From positions 1 to 46,139 of the forward strand of contig CAZGZD010000005.1 in the NCBI GenBank assembly GCA_964530005.1: DNA of 46,139 bases, given 5' to 3'. A program made the position numbers and the translations under genes. The notes under the pieces are model-generated. The model did not search any database. It was not told where the DNA came from and saw only the letters and a program-made list of their open reading frames with translations. Shown piece by piece: positions 24,387-32,381 of this stretch (positions are counted from its first letter, which is position 1; each line of letters opens with the position of its first letter). The stretch comes from CAZGZD01 sp964530005. GTDB taxonomy: Bacteria; Patescibacteriota; Microgenomatia; UBA1406; GWC2-37-13.

Positions 24387-25514
24387 ATGTCCAAAAAATT
24401 AACAATCATATTTGCCCTCATTTTTTTTGTAGTATCTGGGGGTCTTTCATACTTTTTGTTTGCACAACACGCAAAGGTCGAGGAACAAAAGATTCTTGCA
24501 AATCCAGATGCTGGACCAAAGACTGAGGAATGTCCAATGAATGGCAAGCTTATGACTCGTGGTCAAAGACAGATCTGGGAAAAACATCGGCCAATGGGGG
24601 TCATGGTCGAGAATCACACCGAGGCCCGTCCGCAGTCCGGACTTTCAAACTCAGACGTAATCTACGAAGCAGTTGCTGAGGGTGGAATCACACGATTTTT
24701 GAATATATTTTATTGTGACAATGCACCGCTGATTGGGCCTGTTCGATCAGCCCGTATCTATTTTGTTCGTCTCCTTGAAGGATATGGAGCGTATCCTTTG
24801 TATGCGCATGTTGGCGGAGCCAATACTCCAGGACCGGCCGACGCACTTGGTGAGATAGTGGATCTTGGGTGGAACAATTACAATGACATGAATCAGTTCT
24901 CAGTGCCGTTCCCCATATATTATCGTGATTATGATAGGCTTCCAGGTGTCGCTACAGAGCACACCATGTATGCCTCGACGGCAAAGCTGTGGGACTATGC
25001 CAAACAAAATAGGCATCTTACTGAAAAAGATAAAGATGGGGAGCCGTGGGACAAAGCATTTACTCCATGGAAGTTCAAAGATGATGCAAAAATTGCCGAA
25101 CGTGGAGATGTATCTGCAATCTCATTTGGCTTTTGGGCGCAGTTTGAAAGCGATTATGGAGTGAAATGGGCATATGACAAGGAATCCAATACCTACAGTC
25201 GCTCAAATGGCGGCAAGCCTCACCTTGATAAAAATACTGGCAAGCAGCTCACTGCTAAAAATATTGTCGTTGTTTTTGCTGATGAGTCAGTCGCAAATGA
25301 TGGGTATGAGGATGGGCAGCACTTACTCTACGACATAGTTGGCACAGGAGAAGCCCTAGTATTTCAGGACGGACAGGTCATAAAAGCATCGTGGAGCAAA
25401 AAGGACGATAAGACTATGATGAGATTTAAGGACAAGTCGGGTAGTGAGATCTCGCTCGTTCGAGGAAAAGTCTGGGTTGAGATACTTCCAACGGGCAACA
25501 AAGTGACGTATTAA
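24387..25514 (+). CDS. DUF3048 domain exported protein (YerB-like)
   Basis: A 375-residue protein with an N-terminal membrane anchor or signal (about 5-25, LTIIFALIFFVVSGGLSYFLF) and an exported DUF3048 domain. The hallmark is MGVMVENHTEARPQSGLSNSD, followed by YEAVAEGGITRFLNIFY and GPVRSARIYFVRL. The C-terminal part (VRGKVWVEILPTGNKVTY) matches the end of the two-domain YerB family. No lipobox cysteine is apparent, so it is probably anchored by the helix rather than by lipid. The function is unknown; family members are envelope proteins. Confidence 0.88.
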   Translation: MSKKLTIIFALIFFVVSGGLSYFLFAQHAKVEEQKILANPDAGPKTEECPMNGKLMTRGQRQIWEKHRPMGVMVENHTEARPQSGLSNSDVIYEAVAEGGITRFLNIFYCDNAPLIGPVRSARIYFVRLLEGYGAYPLYAHVGGANTPGPADALGEIVDLGWNNYNDMNQFSVPFPIYYRDYDRLPGVATEHTMYASTAKLWDYAKQNRHLTEKDKDGEPWDKAFTPWKFKDDAKIAERGDVSAISFGFWAQFESDYGVKWAYDKESNTYSRSNGGKPHLDKNTGKQLTAKNIVVVFADESVANDGYEDGQHLLYDIVGTGEALVFQDGQVIKASWSKKDDKTMMRFKDKSGSEISLVRGKVWVEILPTGNKVTY

Positions 25515-25609
25515 AACACTCGGTCTTTAGGCGCTGAAAATTCCTCTTTTTTATTCTCAATGTCTGCTACAATAGTTGTGATAATTTGAACAATCATAGC
25601 TAATACCTT

Positions 25610-26185
25610 ATGTTGACACATATAATTCCGTCCAAGACTCGCCGCAAAATCTTAGCTCTCTTTTTCCAGAATCTTGAGACTCCATATTACCTGCGCCGAG
25701 TGGTCCGAGAGGTAGATGAGGAGGTCAACGCTGTCAAGCGGGAGCTTGATATTCTGGAGGGTGAAAAAGTTCTTATTCGAGAGAGGCGGCTTAATAAAGT
25801 ATTCTATTCAATTAACAAACACTACGCGCTGTACGATGAGTTTCTACGAATTTTTACTAAGATGGGTTCATTGGCAACAGCAGTCTATAAGAATCTTCCT
25901 AAGCTTGGTAAGGTCAAATTCATTGCTCTATCAACCAAATTTGCCAAAAAACAAGTGATTGGAGAAGACGAGGTCTATATGCTAATTGTGGGGATTGTTG
26001 TCGTACCTGAGATCGCCTCAATTGTCACAGGAGTGGAGGCTGAATTTGGTCGGGAGATAAACTATACTGCAATGGCAGATGAAGAATTTGTCTTTCGAAA
26101 GCGCAACAATGATCCCTTTATCTGGCGCTTCCTCAGGCAACCCAAGGTAATGTTAGTTGGTTCTGAGGATGATCTTTTGAAATGA
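25610..26185 (+). CDS. winged-helix regulator with nucleotidyltransferase-like domain
   Basis: A 191-residue protein. Residues 1-75 form a winged HTH of ArsR-like layout (SKTRRKILALFFQNLETPYYLRRVVREVDEEVNAVKREL, recognition helix around VNAVKRELDIL, wing KVLIRERRLNKVFYSIN). The second half (GKVKFIALSTKFAKKQ through VTGVEAEFGREINYTAM) resembles the small nucleotidyltransferase-like domain fused to such HTHs in CPR genomes, but the catalytic GS-x10-DxD signature is missing. It is therefore probably a sensor or regulator and not an active transferase. It overlaps secD by 4 nt (ATGA) and may control secDF. Confidence 0.7.
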   Translation: MLTHIIPSKTRRKILALFFQNLETPYYLRRVVREVDEEVNAVKRELDILEGEKVLIRERRLNKVFYSINKHYALYDEFLRIFTKMGSLATAVYKNLPKLGKVKFIALSTKFAKKQVIGEDEVYMLIVGIVVVPEIASIVTGVEAEFGREINYTAMADEEFVFRKRNNDPFIWRFLRQPKVMLVGSEDDLLK

Positions 26186-27537
26186 AAATAATCCGTATCG
26201 CCCTCATCGCTCTTCTTCTAATTATCCTTATCTGGGTTGGTCTGCCTGAAAATACCCACGTCAAATTCTCCATAGGTCCAGTGAAGGTGGATCAAGTAAT
26301 TAATCCACTGGTCATCGATGCTACTGTATTTGGCCAGCCGATAAGGCGTGAATTCAAGACTCGCTTGGGTCTTGATCTACGAGGGGGAAGTCAGTTGATA
26401 TTTGAGGCAGACACGAGTCGTGTCAAGGCGGCAGATCTCAAAGATGCGGTCGACTCAAGTCGAGATATTATTGAGAAGCGAGTGAATCTATATGGTGTGT
26501 CTGAGCCAGTTGTCCAGACAGTAAAATCAGGCAAAGTATATCGAATCACAGTGAGTCTTCCGGGGATTACAAATGTCGCGCAGGCTGTAGCACTAATAGG
26601 AAAGACTGCCCAACTTTCATTCAAAGAGCAGAGTACAGTTGAGCAAAAACTTATTGCTTCAGGAAGCGGTACCATTGCTCTTCCCTCAAAAGACACTGGT
26701 ATGTCGGGCAAGCACATCAAGAAAGCCAGCGTTACCTTTAATAGTCAAAATGGTGAACCAGAAGTATCTCTTGAGTTCACTCCAGAAGGCAAAAAGCTGT
26801 TTGCCGAGATAACTCGTCGCAATGTGGGAAAGCCGGTCGGTATCTATATTGACAAATCTCTTCTATCGGCGCCAGTCGTACAACAGGAGATTGCTGATGG
26901 CAATGCTGTGATTACCGGTAAATTCACAACAGATGCGGCCAAGAATCTTGTCGTCTCGATAAATAGTGGAGCATTGCCTGTACCACTAAGACTTATCCAG
27001 CAGCAGCAGATTGGTCCATCACTTGGTCGCGTTGAGGTACAAAAGAGTGTGATTGCCGGCATTATCGGACTGGCGATGGTCCTCATTTTTATGATTGGGT
27101 ACTACGGCCGATTGGGAGTTGTGGCAGCAATTGCACTCATTATCTATGGACTTATTACACTTGCCCTTTTTCGGGCAATTCCGATTGTACTCACACTACC
27201 TGGGGTTGCGGGCTTCTTACTATCAATTGGTATGGCAGTGGATACTAATATTCTTATATTTGAGCGGATCAAGGAGGAGTTGCGAAAAGGCAGATCTTTT
27301 GACGTGGCATTTAAACTCGGATTTGGTCGCGCGATGGACGCGATAAAAGATGCCAATCTCACGACCTTGTTTGTCGCATTCATTCTCTTCAATCCTCTGA
27401 ACTGGGAATTTTTACCCCAGTTTGGACTAATCCGTGGATTTGCTGCAACTCTTATTGTGGGTGTCTTGACAAGCTTATTCACAGGAGTCGTAATCACTCG
27501 AAGGTTAATTCCATTATTTTATAAACAAAAAGCATGA
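26182..27537 (+). CDS. secD: protein translocase subunit SecD
   Basis: A 451-residue membrane protein that, with SecF, uses the proton gradient to help pull exported proteins through SecYEG. It has an N-terminal helix (5-20) and the P1 region beginning LGLDLRGGSQLIFEAD. GRVEVQKSVIAGIIGLAMVL then enters the membrane domain, with LSIGMAVDTNILIFERIKEELRKG (helix 4 region with the conserved D). It is shorter than the E. coli protein (615 aa) because the P1 domain is reduced. It overlaps the regulator upstream and secF downstream, both by ATGA, so all three are translated in a chain. Confidence 0.96.
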   Translation: MKIIRIALIALLLIILIWVGLPENTHVKFSIGPVKVDQVINPLVIDATVFGQPIRREFKTRLGLDLRGGSQLIFEADTSRVKAADLKDAVDSSRDIIEKRVNLYGVSEPVVQTVKSGKVYRITVSLPGITNVAQAVALIGKTAQLSFKEQSTVEQKLIASGSGTIALPSKDTGMSGKHIKKASVTFNSQNGEPEVSLEFTPEGKKLFAEITRRNVGKPVGIYIDKSLLSAPVVQQEIADGNAVITGKFTTDAAKNLVVSINSGALPVPLRLIQQQQIGPSLGRVEVQKSVIAGIIGLAMVLIFMIGYYGRLGVVAAIALIIYGLITLALFRAIPIVLTLPGVAGFLLSIGMAVDTNILIFERIKEELRKGRSFDVAFKLGFGRAMDAIKDANLTTLFVAFILFNPLNWEFLPQFGLIRGFAATLIVGVLTSLFTGVVITRRLIPLFYKQKA

Positions 27538-28400
27538 TAAATTTTCTCAAATATAGATTTGTGTATTTTGCCATCTCAGCAGTCGTGATTTGTATTGGCA
27601 TCTTCTCGATATTTAGATGGGGATATATATTCTCGGTTGAGTTTGTAGGTGGTACACAGCTTGGATATACAGTCGAGCGGACTATTGATGCTGGTCAAGT
27701 AAGGCGTTTTGTTCAGTCGCAAAATATTGAGGTGATCGATGCAGTAGTGCACAAAAACATACTGGCAATTCGTACAAAAGCACTTGATGAAAAGCAGCAA
27801 GCCGCGCTTCACACAAAGCTGCAACAGAAATTCAAACAGAAGTTTGATATTCAGACTACAGAGACAGTTGGTCCCACACTTGGTGCCGAGACGATGAAGA
27901 AGACTGCAATTGCAGCTGTCTTGGCGATACTTGGCATTCTTCTTTACACGACTTTTGCCTTCAAAAGCGCGAATTTTGCTATGTCGGCCGTACTTGCTAT
28001 GCTCCATGACTTACTTGTTCTTTTGGGTATGTATTCACTACTCTCACACTTTATGCGAGCGGAATTTGACACGCTATTTGTGACAGCGGTACTGACAACT
28101 CTTTCCTTCTCAGTGCATGACACGATTGTGATATTCGACAAGATTCGTGAGTACAGACGAGAATACGGGACAGGAAATCTGGTGCATTATGCAAATCGAG
28201 CTCTTACTGAGACGATGGTGCGGTCGGTAAACAACTCTATGACAATTGTATTTATGCTGCTTGCGCTTATTCTGCTTGGTGGTGAGACTATACGATTTTT
28301 TGCAGTCGCACTTCTTATTGGTACAGTGACAGGTACCTATTCCTCTCCATTTGTCGCAACACCTATCCTGGTCGTTCTTGAGAAAATGAAGAAAAAATAA
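27534..28400 (+). CDS. secF: protein translocase subunit SecF
   Basis: A 288-residue partner of SecD. The order is an N-terminal helix (FVYFAISAVVICIGIFSIF), the signature EFVGGTQLGYTV in the small P4 domain, and five further helices. Conserved motifs include LTTLSFSVHDTIVIFDKIREYRR and VNNSMTIVFMLLAL. The proton-pathway Asp and Arg positions of the family appear to be kept in the HDTIVIFDKIRE helix. Separate secD and secF genes are the common bacterial arrangement. The MBL gene starts 1 nt after its stop. Confidence 0.96.
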   Translation: MINFLKYRFVYFAISAVVICIGIFSIFRWGYIFSVEFVGGTQLGYTVERTIDAGQVRRFVQSQNIEVIDAVVHKNILAIRTKALDEKQQAALHTKLQQKFKQKFDIQTTETVGPTLGAETMKKTAIAAVLAILGILLYTTFAFKSANFAMSAVLAMLHDLLVLLGMYSLLSHFMRAEFDTLFVTAVLTTLSFSVHDTIVIFDKIREYRREYGTGNLVHYANRALTETMVRSVNNSMTIVFMLLALILLGGETIRFFAVALLIGTVTGTYSSPFVATPILVVLEKMKKK

Positions 28401-28401
28401 T

Positions 28402-29025
28402 ATGGATTTTACGATCTACTCACTCGGGCAGATGCAGGCAAACTGCTATCTTATTGAGGATGGTGGCGACTGCATCCTGATTGATCCGGCCGATGAGGGG
28501 AGCTTCATACTTGAGCAGCTTGTCTCGCGCCGCCTCCATCTATTGGGGCAATTTGCATCTCACGGACATTTTGATCATGTGATGGCAGCGGGCGAGATCG
28601 AGGCAAGCCTTGATGTTCCACTTTCTATTTTTAGAGAAGATCAATTCTTAATTAACAGGCTTGAGGATACGGCTAAGCATTTCTTGGGCCATGAACCAAT
28701 CGTCATAAAACCCGCAAGCTTTTCTTATCTGAAAGAGGGGGAACGCACGCTTGGACCTTTTACTTTTGAAGTTCTGCATATCCCCGGACATACGCCAGGA
28801 TCTGCCGCGTATTACTTCAGACGCGAAGGTTGGCTTTTCACAGGGGACACATTATTTAAAGAGACGATAGGTCGATATGATTTTTCCTACAGCAAGAAGG
28901 ATGAGTTGAAGAAATCACTTGTAAGATTATTATCTCTTCCACAAGACACGATTGTGTATCCAGGCCATGGGGAATCAACAATGATAAGTGATGAGCAGAA
29001 GGTAATGGAAAGATTTAATCTTTAG
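28402..29025 (+). CDS. MBL-fold metallo-hydrolase (glyoxalase II-like)
   Basis: A 207-residue zinc hydrolase. All metal motifs are visible: HGHFDH (H54, H56, D58, H59), H130 in IPGHTPGS, D149 in FTGDTLF, and H189 in YPGHGEST. The MQANCYLIED start and the TGDTLFKETIGRYD segment are typical of hydroxyacylglutathione-hydrolase-like proteins (YcbL/GloB type), which cleave thioesters or related substrates. The substrate cannot be assigned; no glutathione genes are in the window. It directly follows secF (1 nt) and overlaps the convergent cca gene by 11 nt. Confidence 0.88.
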   Translation: MDFTIYSLGQMQANCYLIEDGGDCILIDPADEGSFILEQLVSRRLHLLGQFASHGHFDHVMAAGEIEASLDVPLSIFREDQFLINRLEDTAKHFLGHEPIVIKPASFSYLKEGERTLGPFTFEVLHIPGHTPGSAAYYFRREGWLFTGDTLFKETIGRYDFSYSKKDELKKSLVRLLSLPQDTIVYPGHGESTMISDEQKVMERFNL

Positions 29026-30352
29026 CCAGCTTTTTGACTTCAATAAGAAGAGCTTTTTTCTCGTTTTTTATCTTATCTTCAACTACTTTTTCAAAGATTG
29101 CATTTAATATTTTGCCAATCTGTGGGCCGGGCTTAAGCTTCAATTCATTCATTACGTCGCGGCCCGTAATCTTTAGATCTGTCAGATCAAATGGCTTTTT
29201 CTGCACCTCAGTCAGTCGCTTTATAAAAAGCTCAAGGCGCCAAGAGGTTGGAGTTGCTCCTGACCCAATTCGATCTCCTGTCCGGACAGCAAGCATGTCC
29301 TGGATATTTTCCCGCCCCACAGCCGTTATAAATCGGCGCACTGCTTTGTCTGTCTGCTCCTCTGATACTGAGAACATATGATGGCGAACAAGCATTACGA
29401 GCTTATCCTTCTGAACTTTTGAGAGATGAAGGCGGTCTGCAATCTGTGCTGCAAGATGTGCTCCTACGACCTCGTGATTGTAGAATGTGATGATCTCAGT
29501 ATCTGGATCTTTTTTGAATGTGTCATATTTGCCGATATCATGAAGAAGTGCTGCGAGGCGTGTGATTGGATCGCTTGATGGACAATACTTGAGTGCCATC
29601 ACGCAGTGGGTGCCTACATCATAGATATGGTGGCGCTTGGGACTTATCTGCGAGATCTCAAAGCAGCGATCAAGCTCTGGTAAGATGTGAGCGAGAAGCC
29701 CACACTCGCGAGCAAGGAGAATTCCCTCAGCCGGAAGATCGGAGGTAATGATTCGCAAGAGTTCATCTCGAATTCTTTCTTGAGCAATATTTGTGATAAG
29801 AGATGCATTAGCGCTTATTGCTTTTTGTGTATTTTCTTCAAGAGTAAATCCGAGCTCTGTGGCGATTCGCACAGCCCGAAGAAGTCGCAGGGCATCTTCG
29901 CCGAAGCGCACATTCGCATCCCCGACTGCTCGGATTATCTTCTTCTCAATATCCACCTGCCCGTCGTATGGATCAACAATTTTCTTACCATCATATGCTA
30001 TTGCATTGATCGTCAAGTCGCGACGGGCGAGATCTTCCTCGATAGTTGTGGCCCATGTGACATCATCTGGCCTGCGGCTATCTTTGTATTCACCCTCATG
30101 GCGATATGTCGTCACCTCAAATATTTGTTTATCTTTCATCTCTATCCCGACTGTACCGAAGGTGTTGTTGTAGAAGCCTTTGGGATAGAGCTTGAGGATC
30201 TCCTCAGGTGTCGCTGCAGTCGCGAAGTCCCAGTCATTGACAGATTTTTTGAGCAATAGATCTCGCACCGACCCGCCAACCACGAATATTTCGTAGCCTG
30301 CATCGGTAAATGATTTCATAAATTGTGCAACGTAATCTGGAAGCTTTAACAT
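29015..30352 (-). CDS. cca: CCA tRNA nucleotidyltransferase with HD domain
   Basis: A 445-residue class II tRNA nucleotidyltransferase/poly(A) polymerase family enzyme that adds or repairs the 3' CCA end. The catalytic signature is VVGGSVRDLLL (24-34) with the metal-binding pair D40/D42 in NDWDFAT, followed by RRDLTINAIAYD and RLLRAVRIATELGF. A C-terminal HD domain follows (LAALLHDIGKYDTF, VVGAHLA). The ATG at 30352 is preferred because a TATAAT ends 7 nt before it. tRNA-Tyr in this window does not encode its CCA, consistent with a need for the enzyme. Poly(A) polymerase activity is less likely given the family features. Confidence 0.93.
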   Translation of the reverse strand: MLKLPDYVAQFMKSFTDAGYEIFVVGGSVRDLLLKKSVNDWDFATAATPEEILKLYPKGFYNNTFGTVGIEMKDKQIFEVTTYRHEGEYKDSRRPDDVTWATTIEEDLARRDLTINAIAYDGKKIVDPYDGQVDIEKKIIRAVGDANVRFGEDALRLLRAVRIATELGFTLEENTQKAISANASLITNIAQERIRDELLRIITSDLPAEGILLARECGLLAHILPELDRCFEISQISPKRHHIYDVGTHCVMALKYCPSSDPITRLAALLHDIGKYDTFKKDPDTEIITFYNHEVVGAHLAAQIADRLHLSKVQKDKLVMLVRHHMFSVSEEQTDKAVRRFITAVGRENIQDMLAVRTGDRIGSGATPTSWRLELFIKRLTEVQKKPFDLTDLKITGRDVMNELKLKPGPQIGKILNAIFEKVVEDKIKNEKKALLIEVKKLAKD

Positions 30353-30359
30353 GTAAGTT

Positions 30360-30365
30360 ATTATA
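30360..30365 (-). promoter_or_regulatory. -10 box of cca, leaderless
   Basis: TATAAT on the minus strand with 7 nt before the cca ATG at 30352. There is no strong -35 box. Confidence 0.55.
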
Positions 30366-30382
30366 CAGCGCATACAATCTGT

Positions 30383-30411
30383 TTGACTTTATATACTAAT
30401 CTAATTATTCT
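30383..30411 (+). promoter_or_regulatory. promoter of paralog 3, leaderless
   Basis: TTGACT (30383-30388), 17-nt spacer, TATTCT (30406-30411), then 7 nt to the ATG at 30419. The in-frame TTG at 30383, which could be mistaken for a start codon, is the -35 box itself. Confidence 0.65.
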
Positions 30412-30418
30412 TAATCTA

Positions 30419-31171
30419 ATGGACGAAACTCAATCTTCTACTCCACTAAATCATCACGGTACACCATTGCTTCGCATCTTGGCTTTGCTCGTTTTTGCAC
30501 TCACTATTGCGATAGTATCGTCTTTAATCACCTATTATTTCATCGGCAAACAGTCGCAAATGCAGCTACAAAACTATCCTCAACCAACAGCTGCACCAAT
30601 TCCAACAATTACTCTTTCGCCTCCTGTACAAAAGCCCAGCAGTTCATATAAGCCCAATATTCTAAAAGATTGGACCACTGTCAAAAGCAGTGAGTGTAAT
30701 GTAATTTTTCCTCTACCGCCTAAAAAAGAGCCGTATTCTTATCCAGAAACTGAGAGTGATTTTAATAGTGGGCGAATGTGGAAGTATTCACAGCAANNNN
30801 NNNNNNTGTCAGAAAGTGTGGATATATCATATTTGCGCATTGATGATAAGGAGCCTGGGGGTGATTACTTGGCCGGTAGAGTAAATATAACTTGTCAACA
30901 AAATCTTAGGAAGTCCAATCAAGAGGTATTTGAAGCGATTAAACGTTTTCAAGAGAATTCAGGCAATGGTCCTTATTATGAATTTAAAAGAAATGAATCT
31001 AAGTGGGGAAATGATGTATTAGTTTATCTAGTGAGAGGACAATTTGATATCGAGCATTATATTTTCAGCTCAGGTAAATTTACCTATGATATATCTTACT
31101 ATTCTGGATCTGAAAAACAATTTGTAAAAGATACTACAAAACAAATATTTGACAATCTTGAATTTTTTTAG
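30419..31171 (+). CDS. membrane-anchored paralog 3 of the HGTP-x-LRI family
   Basis: About 250 residues from the ATG at 30419, chosen because the promoter boxes lie just upstream and the paralogs start the same way. The N-terminal module is NHHGTPLLRILALL, then a membrane helix and GKQSQMQLQNY, followed by a Pro/Thr/Ser linker. The exported part begins KDWTTVKSSECNVIFPLPP and ends in a beta-rich YIFSSGKFTYDISYYS segment. It resembles paralog 1 in layout but little in sequence after the anchor. Ten N (30797-30806) lie inside; the frame is kept across them, so the gene is probably intact. It is convergent with nfo, overlapping by 4 nt. Confidence 0.8.
   Translation: MDETQSSTPLNHHGTPLLRILALLVFALTIAIVSSLITYYFIGKQSQMQLQNYPQPTAAPIPTITLSPPVQKPSSSYKPNILKDWTTVKSSECNVIFPLPPKKEPYSYPETESDFNSGRMWKYSQQXXXXSESVDISYLRIDDKEPGGDYLAGRVNITCQQNLRKSNQEVFEAIKRFQENSGNGPYYEFKRNESKWGNDVLVYLVRGQFDIEHYIFSSGKFTYDISYYSGSEKQFVKDTTKQIFDNLEFF
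30797..30806. other. 10-base run of N inside paralog 3
   Basis: Ten undetermined bases. Unlike the gap in rmuC, the flanks are not duplicated. The reading frame is the same on both sides if the length of 10 is right, suggesting low-quality bases of true length. Confidence 0.9.
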
Positions 31172-32031
31172 ATAAGTTTTTTTAGTGATACAATACTTTC
31201 TTTTGTCGGACCATTGCCCTCACCAGGGACTTCGAGGATAAATGGGAGATCCTTAAGCTTTGGGTGATGGAGGAGTAGGGAGAATACATCAGTCCCGATT
31301 GTGCCTTCTCCGATATTGGCATGCTGATCACGAAGACTTCCACGAGGATTGCGACTATCATTCGTGTGAATCACCTCAAGTCGATCAAAACCGATAAACT
31401 GATCGAACTCTTGAAGGAATTCATCTAGCTTTTCGCTTGTCGAGAAGTCGTACCCTGCATCATTTGCATGACAGGTATCAAGGCAAACCTTGAGTCGATC
31501 GCTACCCACTTCGCTAATGATTTTGCCAATCTCCTCAAACTTGAGTCCGATCTTGCGATTGCCAGCGTTTTCGATGATGAAGAGGGTATCGGTCGGAGTC
31601 TTGTCGATAATTTCTTTGATCTGTGTGACAAGGTGGGAATAATCGATCGATATGGTCTCGTCAAAGAGTCCATCGGCAGATTTTGACGATCCGTTTTTGA
31701 AAGATCCCAAATGTACGATGCTTCCTCGGACTCCCAGGCTGAAGGCAACTTTGAGTTCATTCACCAGAAGTTGTTTGGAGAGCTGTCCTCCTCGCTCAGG
31801 GTTGGCAAGATTGATAAGATATGAAGCATGGAAGTAGATGGGGTCGATAGCTAATTTGGCCTTCAGTGTCTTAAACTCTGAGATTTCTTCCTCAGTAGGT
31901 TTGGCGAAGTTCCATCCACGGGGAGACGCTGAGAAGATTTGCATGCAGTTGCCGTCCATTGCGCTTATTTTTTGCAGTGCCTGTGTATAGCCTCCGGCAA
32001 TCGTGACATGAGCACCAACTAAGTAGTCCAT
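31168..32031 (-). CDS. nfo: endonuclease IV (AP endonuclease)
   Basis: A 287-residue TIM-barrel repair nuclease that cuts DNA 5' of abasic sites using a trinuclear zinc centre. The zinc ligands are recognisable in order: YFHASY, IVHLGS, IIENAG, CLDTCHANDAG, VIHTNDS, the DQHANIGEG motif, and LEVPGEG near the end. The length equals the E. coli protein. A TATAAT ends 8 nt before its ATG. The gene is transcribed away from the heat-shock cluster and overlaps paralog 3 at the 3' ends by 4 nt. Confidence 0.95.
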   Translation of the reverse strand: MDYLVGAHVTIAGGYTQALQKISAMDGNCMQIFSASPRGWNFAKPTEEEISEFKTLKAKLAIDPIYFHASYLINLANPERGGQLSKQLLVNELKVAFSLGVRGSIVHLGSFKNGSSKSADGLFDETISIDYSHLVTQIKEIIDKTPTDTLFIIENAGNRKIGLKFEEIGKIISEVGSDRLKVCLDTCHANDAGYDFSTSEKLDEFLQEFDQFIGFDRLEVIHTNDSRNPRGSLRDQHANIGEGTIGTDVFSLLLHHPKLKDLPFILEVPGEGNGPTKESIVSLKKLI

Positions 32032-32039
32032 AAAAGTAC

Positions 32040-32045
32040 ATTATA
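32040..32045 (-). promoter_or_regulatory. -10 box of nfo, leaderless
   Basis: TATAAT on the minus strand, 8 nt before the nfo ATG at 32031. There is no clear -35 box; the left arm of the long inverted repeat lies just upstream. Confidence 0.55.
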
Positions 32046-32063
32046 GCTGTTGATTTTCTAAAT

Positions 32064-32156
32064 TTACTTTTACTTATTTTTGACTCCAGTGGGTTCCCTC
32101 CCATCCTAGATGGTAATTGGATGGGCCTCCCAAGTCGCACAAATAAGCAAAAGTAA
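32064..32156. repeat. nested long inverted repeat between nfo and hrcA
   Basis: Outer arms: 32064-32079 (TTACTTTTACTTATTT) and 32141-32156 are inverted copies with one mismatch in 16. Inner arms: CCCATCC (32100-32106) and GGATGGG (32119-32125) with a 12-nt loop. A GGG/CCC pair (32091-32093 with 32129-32131) lies between them. The whole could fold as one extended hairpin of about 93 nt. It could be a structured RNA, a small miniature mobile element or a DNA site; the sequence does not decide. No ORF is present in it. Confidence 0.6.
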
Positions 32157-32266
32157 CAAAAAGAAATAATGGGAAATTTTTAGCTCTTGATCCGCCATAT
32201 CTTAGCTTTCGCCTTTTGGTATTATTCATACACGGCTCAAGCTGCGATAAAAGGCGAGATCTGCGC

Positions 32267-32302
32267 CCCGATTAACTCCGATTGAATCGGGATAAAATCG
32301 GG
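32267..32302 (+). promoter_or_regulatory. CCCGATT/AATCGGG repeats just upstream of the hrcA -35 box
   Basis: CCCGATT (32267-32273) faces AATCGGG (32285-32291), and a second AATCGGG follows in direct orientation at 32296-32302, two bases before the -35 box at 32305. The left arm could pair with either right copy. This looks like a protein-binding site for an activator or second repressor, distinct from the CIRCE-like site. The rest of the 350-nt intergenic space (32157-32266) shows nothing I can identify. Confidence 0.4.
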
Positions 32303-32304
32303 AC

Positions 32305-32333
32305 TTGACATGTTAGCAGAGTTCATGTATTAT
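32305..32333 (+). promoter_or_regulatory. promoter of the hrcA-grpE-dnaK heat-shock cluster
   Basis: TTGACA (32305-32310), 17-nt spacer, TATTAT (32328-32333): one of the best promoters in the window. The expected start near 32340 gives a leader of about 42 nt to the hrcA ATG. The CIRCE-like operator covers the spacer and the -10 box. Confidence 0.82.
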
Positions 32334-32339
32334 TGCTAA
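32313..32339 (+). promoter_or_regulatory. CIRCE-like HrcA operator
   Basis: TTAGCAGAG, 9 nt, TATTGCTAA. The classic CIRCE is TTAGCACTC-N9-GAGTGCTAA; here the outer six bases of each arm are perfect and inverted (TTAGCA / TGCTAA), with the correct 9-9-9 spacing, while the inner three differ. Its position across the promoter of hrcA itself fits autorepression by HrcA. Confidence 0.75.
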
Positions 32340-32381
32340 TACCACGTTGTCCCAACTTTATCTGGGCTACGCGGTACAAGT

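Noticed and set aside
25610..26185. Active nucleotidyltransferase (MNT-type antitoxin)
   Set aside because: The GS-x-DxD catalytic signature is missing and there is no HEPN partner gene; its neighbours are secD and secF.
30383..30418. TTG start of paralog 3 at 30383
   Set aside because: This TTG is the first part of the -35 box TTGACT; the ATG at 30419 matches the paralogs.
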